15,857 bases of DNA from an uncultured Clostridia bacterium (lineage in GTDB: Bacteria; Bacillota; Clostridia; Christensenellales; UBA1242), in NCBI GenBank assembly GCA_944381255.1, contig CALWKL010000082.1, forward strand, positions 1 through 15,857, in the 5' to 3' direction. The translations under genes were made by a program, and so were the position numbers. Under the pieces are notes generated by a model, which was given only the letters and a program-made list of their open reading frames with translations, was not told the DNA's origin and searched no databases. Shown here in pieces: positions 6,273 to 14,014 of the stretch; within the stretch, counting starts at the first letter, position 1; every line of letters begins with the position of its first letter.

Positions 6273-6300
6273 TTGACTTTTATAATATTAATAAGATAAA
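6273..6300 (+). promoter_or_regulatory. Possible promoter of the small membrane protein gene
   Basis: TTGACT (6273-6278), 16 bp, then GATAAA (6295-6300). A perfect TATAAT at 6281-6286 lacks a -35. The predicted leader is about 18 nt. Read-through from the mTERF-like genes is also possible. Confidence 0.4.
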
Positions 6301-6324
6301 ATCAATCTAAAGGAGGCTAAAAGT

Positions 6325-6849
6325 ATGAAAGAAGGAATGAAAAGCGTAATTTTAACACTAGCATCAATTATTTTTTCCGGGCTCACATTAGTTTTCTTTG
6401 CTGTGCCAAACTTTTACATAGGCGAAGGCGAGCACACATTTGAAACATCTGGCTTTGACGGGTTCGATGGTGGTACTGACTTTATGAAAGCAATGCTAAT
6501 ACTTACTTGTATTTTTGTAGGGCTTACAGTTTTATTTGGAATTGCAAAAATTTTGACTGATAGCAAAGTCATCTCTAGCAAAAAAGCTTCAAAATTTGTC
6601 AATATGATTTTTGTAATTAGTGCATTTATTATGGTCGTATGCACAGTGCTATACTGCATCTCAATCGGAGCAATGGTAAACGACACAACTCTTGATTTTG
6701 GTAGCTTCGGCGATTTGATTGGTATTGGCGATGTACAGACTATCAAGCCTACTATTTGGGCACTTGTGCTTATGTCTGTAATGAGTGCGATTGGTTTCCT
6801 TGCTGGACTTTTCTCACTAAATAAAAAAAGTGGAAAGAGAAGAAAATAA
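6325..6849 (+). CDS. Predicted four-helix membrane protein of unknown function
   Basis: This 174-residue protein is not recognised. Membrane segments are predicted at about 6-28, 54-76, 91-115 and 142-164. Between helices 1 and 2 lies an acidic, Gly-rich loop (GEGEHTFE, then GFDGFDGG, about 33-50). A second Gly/Asp loop lies between helices 3 and 4. The C-terminus is basic (KKSGKRRK), which would place both ends in the cytoplasm and both acidic loops outside. The start is supported by AAGGAGG (6310-6316); a second Met at residue 5 is less well spaced. It is followed by a strong terminator, and the next gene (mnmE) is convergent. No catalytic motif is visible. Confidence 0.8.
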   Translation: MKEGMKSVILTLASIIFSGLTLVFFAVPNFYIGEGEHTFETSGFDGFDGGTDFMKAMLILTCIFVGLTVLFGIAKILTDSKVISSKKASKFVNMIFVISAFIMVVCTVLYCISIGAMVNDTTLDFGSFGDLIGIGDVQTIKPTIWALVLMSVMSAIGFLAGLFSLNKKSGKRRK

Positions 6850-6866
6850 GAATGAAAGTTAGTGTT

Positions 6867-6906
6867 AAAAAAGAATGATGCTTTTATTTGCATCATTCTT
6901 TTTTTT
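6867..6906 (+). terminator. Strong terminator between convergent genes
   Basis: AAAAAAGAATGATGC (6867-6881) pairs perfectly with the run starting GCATCATTC at 6890, across an 8-nt loop, and a T run follows. On the minus strand the stem is also followed by T6, so it may terminate mnmE as well, which has no other visible hairpin after its stop. The remaining 6907-7095 is nearly pure A/T with no feature seen. Confidence 0.85.
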
Positions 6907-7095
6907 ATTAAAATATTTAAATTATTAATTTATTAAAACTATATTTACTACTGTAAAAAATAAATAATAAATAATTAATAAAAATTATTAAAAAATCAAA
7001 AAATTATTACGACAATACTATAAAACTATATTTCTTATTTAATATTTTTACTATGATTTTTATAAAATAATCGAATATTTTTATTAACTAAAAAA

Positions 7096-8397
7096 TTATT
7101 TCCCCAAGCAAAACCTAGCAAAGATTTCATTGATTATTTTTTCGTTAGCACATTCGCCAGTAATTTCCCCTAGTTTATTCCAAGCCTGCATCAAAGTTAC
7201 CGCAAGGCAATCTAGAGTAGCGATAGAGCAGTGCTCAATGGTATCAATAAGGGCTTCTCTAGCAGATTTTAGTAATTCTATATGACGGGTATTAGTAAGA
7301 AAATCTCCACCCAGAAGGACTCCGCTATTGATAGTCTTATCAAAAATTAATTGTTTTAATTTATCAATATTTTTGCCAGTTTTTGCACTTATAGCTATAT
7401 CAAAATCGGGGGCAATATTGTCAATTAAATCTGACTTGTTTGCGACTAATATTTTATTTATAGCCTGAATATTTGGCCTATTATTATCTGTCGCATCACA
7501 TAGCACTACTACAATATCAGCGTGAGATATTTCTTGCCTTGCTCGCTCTATACCAGCACTTTCTACACGGTCAGTAGTATCTCTTAGTCCTGCAGTATCT
7601 ACAATATTAAATCGCACGCCAAGATATTCATAACTTTCTCTTACAGTGTCTCGAGTAGTGCCAGCAATATCAGTTACAATAGCGCGTTCGTAACCTAGTA
7701 ATTGATTAAGTAAACTTGATTTACCAGCATTAGGCAATCCTGCTAGGACTACATTTACCCCATTAGCTACTAGCAGGCCAGTGTCAGCTGTAGACAACTT
7801 ATTATCTATCTTTTCTACTAATTGCTGACACTCTGTAGCCACTTTTTGAGCAGTAATATACTCAATATCATGCTCTGGGTAGTCGAGAGCAACATTCAAT
7901 TCGCACATTATTTCGGTAAGAGCATTTTGAATATTTTCTACAAAGCGAGTCATTCCTCCAGCCAATAGGCTAGAACCAGCACGAAGTTGACTCTGCGAAT
8001 TGGCGTTTATAAGGTCAATAATACCCTCTGCCTTGCTAATATCCATACGGCCATTCAAGACTGCGCGTTTGCTAAATTCTCCACGCTCAGCAAGTCTTGC
8101 TCCGAGATTTATTAAATATTTAACCAAGCTCTGAGCAAGATAGTATCCGCCATGTATTTGCAACTCTACCACGTCTTCTCCAGTAAAACTATGAGGTGCT
8201 TTAAAATATAGCGCAAGTGCCTCATCTCTCACACCGTCAAAGCACAATTCGCCAAAAACAGCCATACGAGGCGACACGCCTTTCTCAAGTTTTTTAAAGA
8301 CGCTACTTGCAATTTTGAGCGCATTTTCCCCACTTATGCGTATGATTGCCACACCACCATTACCTACTGCGGTAGAAATAGCACATATCGTATCCAT
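7096..8397 (-). CDS. mnmE: tRNA modification GTPase MnmE (TrmE)
   Basis: MnmE works with MnmG to place a carboxymethylaminomethyl-type group on wobble uridine 34 of certain tRNAs, using GTP hydrolysis and a one-carbon unit from a folate cofactor. The 433 residues are slightly shorter than the usual 450-460. In order: the N-terminal folate-binding/dimerisation domain beginning MDTICAISTAVGNGGVAIIRIS; a helical region; then the inserted G domain with GLPNAGKS (220-227), TDIAGTTRD (242-250), DTAG (267-270), NKSD (320-323) and SAKTG (337-341). The protein ends in the catalytic-type C-LGK motif (Cys 430). All key residues are present. The ATG at 8397 has AAGGAG at 8405-8410. It has its own promoter and is separated from the upstream surface-protein gene by a terminator. 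Confidence 0.97.
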   Translation of the reverse strand: MDTICAISTAVGNGGVAIIRISGENALKIASSVFKKLEKGVSPRMAVFGELCFDGVRDEALALYFKAPHSFTGEDVVELQIHGGYYLAQSLVKYLINLGARLAERGEFSKRAVLNGRMDISKAEGIIDLINANSQSQLRAGSSLLAGGMTRFVENIQNALTEIMCELNVALDYPEHDIEYITAQKVATECQQLVEKIDNKLSTADTGLLVANGVNVVLAGLPNAGKSSLLNQLLGYERAIVTDIAGTTRDTVRESYEYLGVRFNIVDTAGLRDTTDRVESAGIERARQEISHADIVVVLCDATDNNRPNIQAINKILVANKSDLIDNIAPDFDIAISAKTGKNIDKLKQLIFDKTINSGVLLGGDFLTNTRHIELLKSAREALIDTIEHCSIATLDCLAVTLMQAWNKLGEITGECANEKIINEIFARFCLGK

Positions 8398-8460
8398 TTA
8401 CTTTCTCCTTTCTTGCTCTTTTATTACTATTTGTTTTAATTATCATAAATTTATAATTAT

Positions 8461-8489
8461 ATTTTAATATAAAAATATGTTTTTTTCAA
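8461..8489 (-). promoter_or_regulatory. Sigma-A promoter of mnmE
   Basis: On the minus strand TTGAAA (8484-8489), 17 bp, then TAAAAT (8461-8466). It lies just after the terminator of the preceding gene and predicts a leader of about 57 nt. Confidence 0.65.
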
Positions 8490-8494
8490 CCCTT

Positions 8495-8545
8495 AAATAA
8501 AAAAATAGGCTTTGTTTTTTAGAAAACAATTAGCCTATCTTTTTT
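8495..8545 (-). terminator. Terminator of the giant surface-protein gene
   Basis: ATAGGCT (8505-8511) pairs with AGCCTAT (8532-8538) and, inside it, TTGTTTT (8512-8518) with AAAACAA (8523-8529) around a 4-nt loop, with only a small bulge. On the minus strand the stem is followed by a T run. It begins right at the stop codon of the 1600-residue gene. Confidence 0.8.
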
Positions 8546-11500
8546 AATCATCATAAGGTCTGTCCATATCGTGCCTACGACGCTCTAGTTCGCGTATCTC
8601 TTCGAGTTGAGCTTGGATATCCTTGTTCTTTGTCTTTCTATTATCACTTAACTTCTCTTTGTTAGGTCTAGTAAGCAAGACAACGAACAGTAATACTAAG
8701 GATACGACTATTACTATTCCCGCTATCAATATGTAATTAGTAGTATCCTGTACAGGTGCTACATAATTGCTATTAGGCTTCAATTTTGCTAATAGATTTA
8801 TATCCGAATTAATTACCCTATCTTCAAAATCAAATCTTTGAGAACTTTCTACAATATTGTATCGGTCATCAAAGGTCATTTCTACCCAATAGTCTAATTC
8901 AAATGCACTGACAGCATCAGGGTCTCCACCTTTCAAGAAGTCATTTATCTTTTGATTTATTTCTGTCATATCCAAGCCATTGCCGACTGTTGCGCCATCG
9001 AATACGACCAATTTACCTACAATATTTTCTGGCCTTGCACCAATTACGTAAAAAGTTATAGTGCGTTGCTCTCCATACACAGCATATAGTGTACAGCCTA
9101 GCCCCATCAAAGTATCACTTGGCATAGGGCTACCATCTGGAGTAAGGCTCCAATATTTGAATGCCCACCCCGTCTTTAGAGGTACCTCTAGTATACCCCC
9201 GTTACTTAATTCATCAATTTTTTCTTGAATATTGTATTCATAATATAACGAAAAGCTTTTTGTTGTAACATTATCTGTTGGGAAATACCCACCATTTGCA
9301 TTTAATGTCAAAGTTTGGCTATCACGAGACCAAGTAATAAATAACTCCAAATCATTATTTGCAGGCATCAAGTAATTTCCATTTTCCACACTCAACAATT
9401 TACTATCTTCAAAGTTCTCCCCCATAGGAAAGGCTTCTACAGTCCAATAATAACTCTGGTCAACGCGCTTGTTTGCAGTAAATCCTTCTACAGACACAGT
9501 GTACAATTCAAAATTATTTACACGCAAGTCTCGCAAATAAGTTAATAAATCAGTCCGATAAGGCACACTCAATACCAATACTTTATCATTAGTATTACCC
9601 CAGCCACCTTGTCGTAATTCACCATCTGGATTTGTGCCAATATTAGCATTTAATTTCAATGTAAAGCTCTTTACGTCCCATTTTACATATATAGTAGTAT
9701 TATCCAAAATTGGAGCTTCAAAGTCAAAAGGTATACTAAGCGCCGTGTCAGCAAAGCATCCGCCAAAGCTATATCCTGCTGGGTCTGCAGTAGAGTCAAC
9801 CATAGTATAGTCTATACCCTTAGCCGCAGCAGTTTGTGCAGTCAATTGGTCTGTAATATCTATAGTATCATCAAAATTTGCATTCACAGTAAGCAATGGC
9901 ACAAAGCCACCTGTATCAGTTATAGATACATAATCAATTTTTTGAATAGTGTATACCCAGTGTGCAAAAAACTCAGTATTTTCATTTAGATATGATAAAT
10001 ACAACCCATCTCTATCTACTTTTATTTGTCCGCCATCAGCTTGAGTATAATAACCACGGAAGTTATATCCACTAATATCAATAGCTGGAATATCTAATTG
10101 AATTTCTTTACCATATTCTACTACTACTTGATATTGTCTAGAGCCACTTCTATTAGGGAAATACCCTTCTACCAAGCCCATTGTTGCATCGTTAACAAAT
10201 CCAGCATGCAGTGTTAGAGTAATTTTTAATGCTGTGAACATACAGTAAAGGCGTACTTCATCTTGGTAAACAACATCGCAAGGAATATTTGTAATCCCAG
10301 TACTCCAAGCATTTATCCAGCTTTCTTCATCAGGATAATCTGCTCTATTCAATGTATCATCAAGGCGCCAACCCCAGAACGAGCGTCCATCTTGTTTTAA
10401 TATTGGTATATTTGCCGTGCTTCCTGGCTCCATACTATATGTAAGAGTCGGCTCGTATCCATATTGTTCTACAAACAAATTGTTGCTATTTTCGTAAAGA
10501 TTAGTTGAATCGTTATAAACATAGACTGATACAGCATATGTTTTTGGAGTATGAGTAATAAAAATATTTGTTGAAGTATAGATTGCACTATCAAAATTAA
10601 AAGTAATACTTGATGTAGGGTTATCCAACACAAATTTAGCATTGTATCCAGGATGAGTCCAATATCTACCTAATAAACCATCTGAATTTTGTTCTGTATA
10701 AAAGGCGGAGTAATCGCCCCCATTATTATAATCTTCACGATTATGATTTTCTCCAGTAGGAGTCGCTATTTTTTGCCCCTCTATCACGTATTGACCGTTT
10801 TTTAAATTATTTAATGTACCCTCAAGTACCAAGTCTGGATAAATATTTATGTATGTATTGCAATATGATATACCATTTATATTAGTATCCCAAAAATCAG
10901 GCATATAGTTTGTAAGAGTTACTTTTACTAGATTTTGACTAGGTATTCTAGCAATCGCATCAGGATTTGATACAGTATCCCCAAATATTCCTTTTTCCCA
11001 GAATACTCTAGGTACTGGGTAATAATGAACTTCGTGGCTTGCCGTACTTTCCATTCCTTCAAAGTACCAATTGGTCGTATCACTAAAAATTTTATACGAA
11101 TAATAAGAGCGAACTTCATCTACTCCTGGCGAAGTTAGATTGTATGTTAGTGGAGCATTTGCCATAGTCCATTGACTTTTATTATCTATGTTGCCCACAA
11201 CCCGTATTCTTGATATGATACCTGGTGTATAGCCATAAATAAAACTATAAGGTAAATCATATCCTGCTACGCCCAAATCAAAAACACAAGAATTAAGTTC
11301 ATTTAGAATATCTCCGGCGTTTGTGTTGCAGTAACCAATGAGTCCACCCAACTGCCCTAACTTATCTATTGAAGAAACTCCTACTTTACCAGTAGATACA
11401 CATTGAGTAAATGTTGGCATTACAGATGAATCCATTATGGCAACCAAACCTCCAGTATAAGAGGTTGACATTACATCAGCATAATTTGCGCAATTTGATA

Positions 11501-13346
11501 AGGTAAATGGAGCATTAATTCTACCAACAATACCACCACTATACGCAGAATTATTTAAATCTCCCACAGCACCCAAATTCATACAACTATCGATAATAGT
11601 ATTTACGCCACAGTTTTGTACCAGGCCAGTTATTCCACCAACATATGAATACTGCAAATCGTTGCCTAATAGACTACCTTTGTTATAACATTTTGTAATA
11701 CTATAATCTACAGCGTTATTTTCACTAGAACCCAAAGCACCAGCAATACCACCTACGTATCTATTCCCTACGATATTACCAAAATTAGCGGTAAACTTAT
11801 TTTTTTCATCACCATTCCAACTACTTATAATTCCTTCATTTTCCCCAGCGATACCACCTATGTACTCCGCTCTTAAGTTGATACCCAAATTAGCATTGTT
11901 TACAGAATTATATATAGCGCCTTTATTATTTGCACTTATTCCACCAAATCTACCTGTTACAATATTGAAATTCTGTCCCAAAATCTCTCCATTATTTGTG
12001 CAGTCTTGTATTTCTCCTGTGGTTTGATTTTCGCCAACGATACCACCTAAGTAAACTTCATGACTATCATATGAGGTAGAGTTTGCTAGCGCTTTGTCGC
12101 CATCTACTATTAAGTTACCACTATTAATACAACCTACTATCTGACCCGAGTTTCTACCCGCTATTCCACCAAATTTTTCAATATAGGTAACCACTTCCCC
12201 ATAATTATCACAATATTTTATAGTACCTTGGTTTAGACCGACAATACCACCACCATATACATTGCTATTATTGTTTTCACGAAATTCTAGTTTTGCATTT
12301 GAAGATGTAATCATCTCTTCGATTAAACCATTAGAGGTAACTTGTCCTGCCACCAAGCCCAGATTCCCTACTCCACTTGACACAAGTGAATTAACTACTA
12401 ATTTACTTGTGTCAAAATCATCACCTTGTACATTGCTTGATATACCAGTTAAAGAACCATCAACCGTACCTACTACACCACCTACATAGTATGTTGATGA
12501 AGTGTTGGTACCTACTTCTATTGTTATATTGCTAGTGCCACCTAAATTATAACTAGCTTTTGAACCTGATTTAATATATCCACAAGTACCACCGACATGC
12601 ACATTCTTTTGGCTAGTTGCATTATTTATATCTACATTAATTGTACCACTTGCAAGACAATCATATAGACCAGCATCATTTAAGCTACCGCTGTCTGCTT
12701 GACTTCTACCAGCATAGTATCCTACTACTCCACCGACATACGCATCATTTTGCGTCACCTTACTTGTATCAATATTCATGTTTAAATTTTCTACTTCGAT
12801 ACAACTTATAAAGCCTTGGTCGCTTTCTACACAATTATCTACTACCCCAAAAAAGCCAAAAGAATTTACATTGTAAGCACTACAATAAGGATCGTTGGTA
12901 TTGTCTATAGTTAAATTTTTTATTTTGACTTTACTAAAACTTTGACCTAGTGAAGTATCTATTTTAAACCTTCCTCTAAACGGATTATTCTCAGTACCTA
13001 GAGGGGTCCAATAATGCCCACTCATATCATACTCCTCTTTAGTAAACCAAAATGTAGTATTTTCAAACATCGGCTCTGTAGCTTTAATTAACACTAGACA
13101 CAGCCATGCGAGATCTTGCTCTGAAGAAATTTTTACATTAGGAGCAGAACCATTTGATAACTCGCATGTATAACCATGGAAATAATCTAGCCAACTACCC
13201 GTAATTTCTGTGTTCCCTGTATCATCAGCCGCCAGTACGCCTTTCCATAAGCCATTTAATCCTGCAACAAACATACTTACCACAACTATTAGTGCGGTAA
13301 AAATAGCTATTAAATACTTATTAAAGCTCCCTCTTATTTTAATCAT
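8544..13346 (-). CDS. Giant membrane-anchored surface protein with GLUG-like and InlB-type repeats
   Basis: This 1600-residue protein is predicted to be exported. A basic start and hydrophobic segment (about 11-30) lead to a likely signal-peptidase site near VLA-A (37-40). Residues 113-126 carry WTPLG followed by N-P-F-x-G-x-F, the usual entry to GLUG-type surface regions. From about 160 to 700 there are some 14 units of the form [VFIL]-GG-[IV]-[VA]-G-x-N, each followed by a C-x-N-x-G-x-[IVL] turn, as expected for a right-handed beta-helix. Residues about 700-940 are unclassified. About 940-1525 holds roughly six Listeria-Bacteroides (InlB B-type) units with endings such as F-x-G-[YW]-x and FAHW, VKW, ITW. 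A membrane helix at 1538-1558 is followed by a charged 42-residue tail, which should be cytoplasmic. No LPXTG motif and no catalytic motif are seen. An adhesin or surface-layer role is inferred. The ATG has AGGGG upstream. Confidence 0.9.
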   Translation of the reverse strand: MIKIRGSFNKYLIAIFTALIVVVSMFVAGLNGLWKGVLAADDTGNTEITGSWLDYFHGYTCELSNGSAPNVKISSEQDLAWLCLVLIKATEPMFENTTFWFTKEEYDMSGHYWTPLGTENNPFRGRFKIDTSLGQSFSKVKIKNLTIDNTNDPYCSAYNVNSFGFFGVVDNCVESDQGFISCIEVENLNMNIDTSKVTQNDAYVGGVVGYYAGRSQADSGSLNDAGLYDCLASGTINVDINNATSQKNVHVGGTCGYIKSGSKASYNLGGTSNITIEVGTNTSSTYYVGGVVGTVDGSLTGISSNVQGDDFDTSKLVVNSLVSSGVGNLGLVAGQVTSNGLIEEMITSSNAKLEFRENNNSNVYGGGIVGLNQGTIKYCDNYGEVVTYIEKFGGIAGRNSGQIVGCINSGNLIVDGDKALANSTSYDSHEVYLGGIVGENQTTGEIQDCTNNGEILGQNFNIVTGRFGGISANNKGAIYNSVNNANLGINLRAEYIGGIAGENEGIISSWNGDEKNKFTANFGNIVGNRYVGGIAGALGSSENNAVDYSITKCYNKGSLLGNDLQYSYVGGITGLVQNCGVNTIIDSCMNLGAVGDLNNSAYSGGIVGRINAPFTLSNCANYADVMSTSYTGGLVAIMDSSVMPTFTQCVSTGKVGVSSIDKLGQLGGLIGYCNTNAGDILNELNSCVFDLGVAGYDLPYSFIYGYTPGIISRIRVVGNIDNKSQWTMANAPLTYNLTSPGVDEVRSYYSYKIFSDTTNWYFEGMESTASHEVHYYPVPRVFWEKGIFGDTVSNPDAIARIPSQNLVKVTLTNYMPDFWDTNINGISYCNTYINIYPDLVLEGTLNNLKNGQYVIEGQKIATPTGENHNREDYNNGGDYSAFYTEQNSDGLLGRYWTHPGYNAKFVLDNPTSSITFNFDSAIYTSTNIFITHTPKTYAVSVYVYNDSTNLYENSNNLFVEQYGYEPTLTYSMEPGSTANIPILKQDGRSFWGWRLDDTLNRADYPDEESWINAWSTGITNIPCDVVYQDEVRLYCMFTALKITLTLHAGFVNDATMGLVEGYFPNRSGSRQYQVVVEYGKEIQLDIPAIDISGYNFRGYYTQADGGQIKVDRDGLYLSYLNENTEFFAHWVYTIQKIDYVSITDTGGFVPLLTVNANFDDTIDITDQLTAQTAAAKGIDYTMVDSTADPAGYSFGGCFADTALSIPFDFEAPILDNTTIYVKWDVKSFTLKLNANIGTNPDGELRQGGWGNTNDKVLVLSVPYRTDLLTYLRDLRVNNFELYTVSVEGFTANKRVDQSYYWTVEAFPMGENFEDSKLLSVENGNYLMPANNDLELFITWSRDSQTLTLNANGGYFPTDNVTTKSFSLYYEYNIQEKIDELSNGGILEVPLKTGWAFKYWSLTPDGSPMPSDTLMGLGCTLYAVYGEQRTITFYVIGARPENIVGKLVVFDGATVGNGLDMTEINQKINDFLKGGDPDAVSAFELDYWVEMTFDDRYNIVESSQRFDFEDRVINSDINLLAKLKPNSNYVAPVQDTTNYILIAGIVIVVSLVLLFVVLLTRPNKEKLSDNRKTKNKDIQAQLEEIRELERRRHDMDRPYDD

Positions 13347-13409
13347 ATTTTTCCCCTATTTTATTATGTCTCACATGTAAGAAAATATTTATATTTATAA
13401 ATATATTTT

Positions 13410-13438
13410 ATCATATTGCACACCTAATTACCAAACAA
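13410..13438 (-). promoter_or_regulatory. Promoter of the giant surface-protein gene
   Basis: On the minus strand TTGTTT (13433-13438), 17 bp, then TATGAT (13410-13415). An overlapping TGATAAAAT could serve as an alternative extended -10. It predicts a leader of about 60 nt. Confidence 0.5.
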
Positions 13439-13552
13439 TTTTTACCGTGTTAAAAAATTTTTTTTGTTTAGAATATTAAAAATTTCCTAAGCTCTAAATT
13501 TGCATTTTAAGAAAATATAAAAATATATGTTTTAACTTTTGCACATTTTAAA

Positions 13553-13581
13553 TGTGGAAAAGTGGATAACTCTGTGGATAA
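13553..13581 (+). promoter_or_regulatory. DnaA-box cluster, left
   Basis: Three same-direction 9-mers: TGTGGAAAA (13553-13561, one mismatch), AGTGGATAA (13561-13569, one mismatch) and TGTGGATAA (13573-13581, perfect). A degenerate box facing the other way, TTTTGCACA, lies at 13537-13545. Confidence 0.7.
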
Positions 13582-13656
13582 CTTCCTTTGATTAGTATCA
13601 AATTTATATAAATTTAAATTATTTTATGTACATTTTTGTCTAAAAACAGTTACAAA

Positions 13657-13677
13657 TGTGGATAACTTTGTGCAAAA
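13657..13677 (+). promoter_or_regulatory. DnaA-box pair, right
   Basis: A perfect TGTGGATAA (13657-13665) is followed by TGTGCAAAA (13669-13677, two mismatches). Their start-to-start distance of 12 bp equals that of the last two boxes in the left cluster. TGTGCAAAA is the exact complement of the degenerate box at 13537-13545, so the cluster is bracketed by an inverted pair. Confidence 0.65.
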
Positions 13678-13740
13678 CTTGTTTTTGGTATAAAAAAACT
13701 AACATCAATAATTAATATTAGAACAAATTTATTGAAAATT

Positions 13741-13980
13741 TTTACTACAAAAAAATTAAATTAAAAAACTTAATAAATCATTTTTTATTATTTTTAGCTA
13801 ATTTTATAATAATTTTTTATTTAAATTAAAAATTTAATAATATTAATAATAATTAAAATAAAAGAATATTAAAAACTTTTATTTATAATAAATTACATCA
13901 TTTTTATGTATTTTAAAATTACTAAAAAATATAAAAAAATTAAAATAAATATTTACTATATACAAAAATAAAAAAATATG
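13741..13980. other. A/T-rich candidate unwinding region
   Basis: I count 15 G or C bases in these 240 bp (about 6% G+C). A 65-bp run at 13799-13863 contains no G or C at all. It lies between the DnaA boxes and mnmG, where a DNA unwinding element would be expected. Confidence 0.55.
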
Positions 13981-13987
13981 TTATAAT
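13959..13987 (+). promoter_or_regulatory. Promoter of mnmG
   Basis: TATACA (13959-13964), 17 bp, then a perfect TATAAT (13982-13987) with TG at 13979-13980 (extended -10). The predicted start near 13994 leaves a leader of about 21 nt carrying the ribosome binding site AAGAAGGA (about 14001-14008). Confidence 0.65.
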
Positions 13988-14014
13988 AATTCTATTAAGT
14001 AAGAAGGATTTTAT

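Larger units (their letters stand above)
13537..13990. other. Putative chromosomal replication origin (oriC)
   Basis: Within the 668-bp gap between divergent genes lies a cluster of DnaA-box-like 9-mers next to a very A/T-rich block, the usual make-up of a bacterial origin. Two boxes are perfect (TGTGGATAA, the complement of TTATCCACA) and others are near-matches. The flanking gene is mnmG (gidA), which borders the origin in many bacteria, and gene direction changes from minus to plus across the gap. The dnaA gene is not in the window. The region 13347-13536 left of the boxes holds only the surface-protein leader and promoter and A/T-rich DNA. Confidence 0.65.

Noticed and set aside
6414..6896. 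160-codon open frame on the minus strand
   Set aside because: It is antisense to the four-helix membrane protein and runs into its terminator, has no ribosome binding site, and its hydrophobic character mirrors the sense gene.
10928..11119. 63-codon minus-strand open frame in another phase of the surface-protein gene
   Set aside because: It lies wholly within the 1600-codon frame, which is continuous and clearly coding there.
12262..12489. 75-codon plus-strand open frame inside the surface-protein gene
   Set aside because: Antisense to the GLUG-like repeat region; its Pro/Thr-rich content follows from the repeated sense codons.
11300..12900. Regularly spaced similar segments that could suggest a CRISPR-like or DNA repeat array
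   Set aside because: The recurrence is at protein level (GG-[IV]-x-G units); the DNA copies are diverged and the spacing varies.
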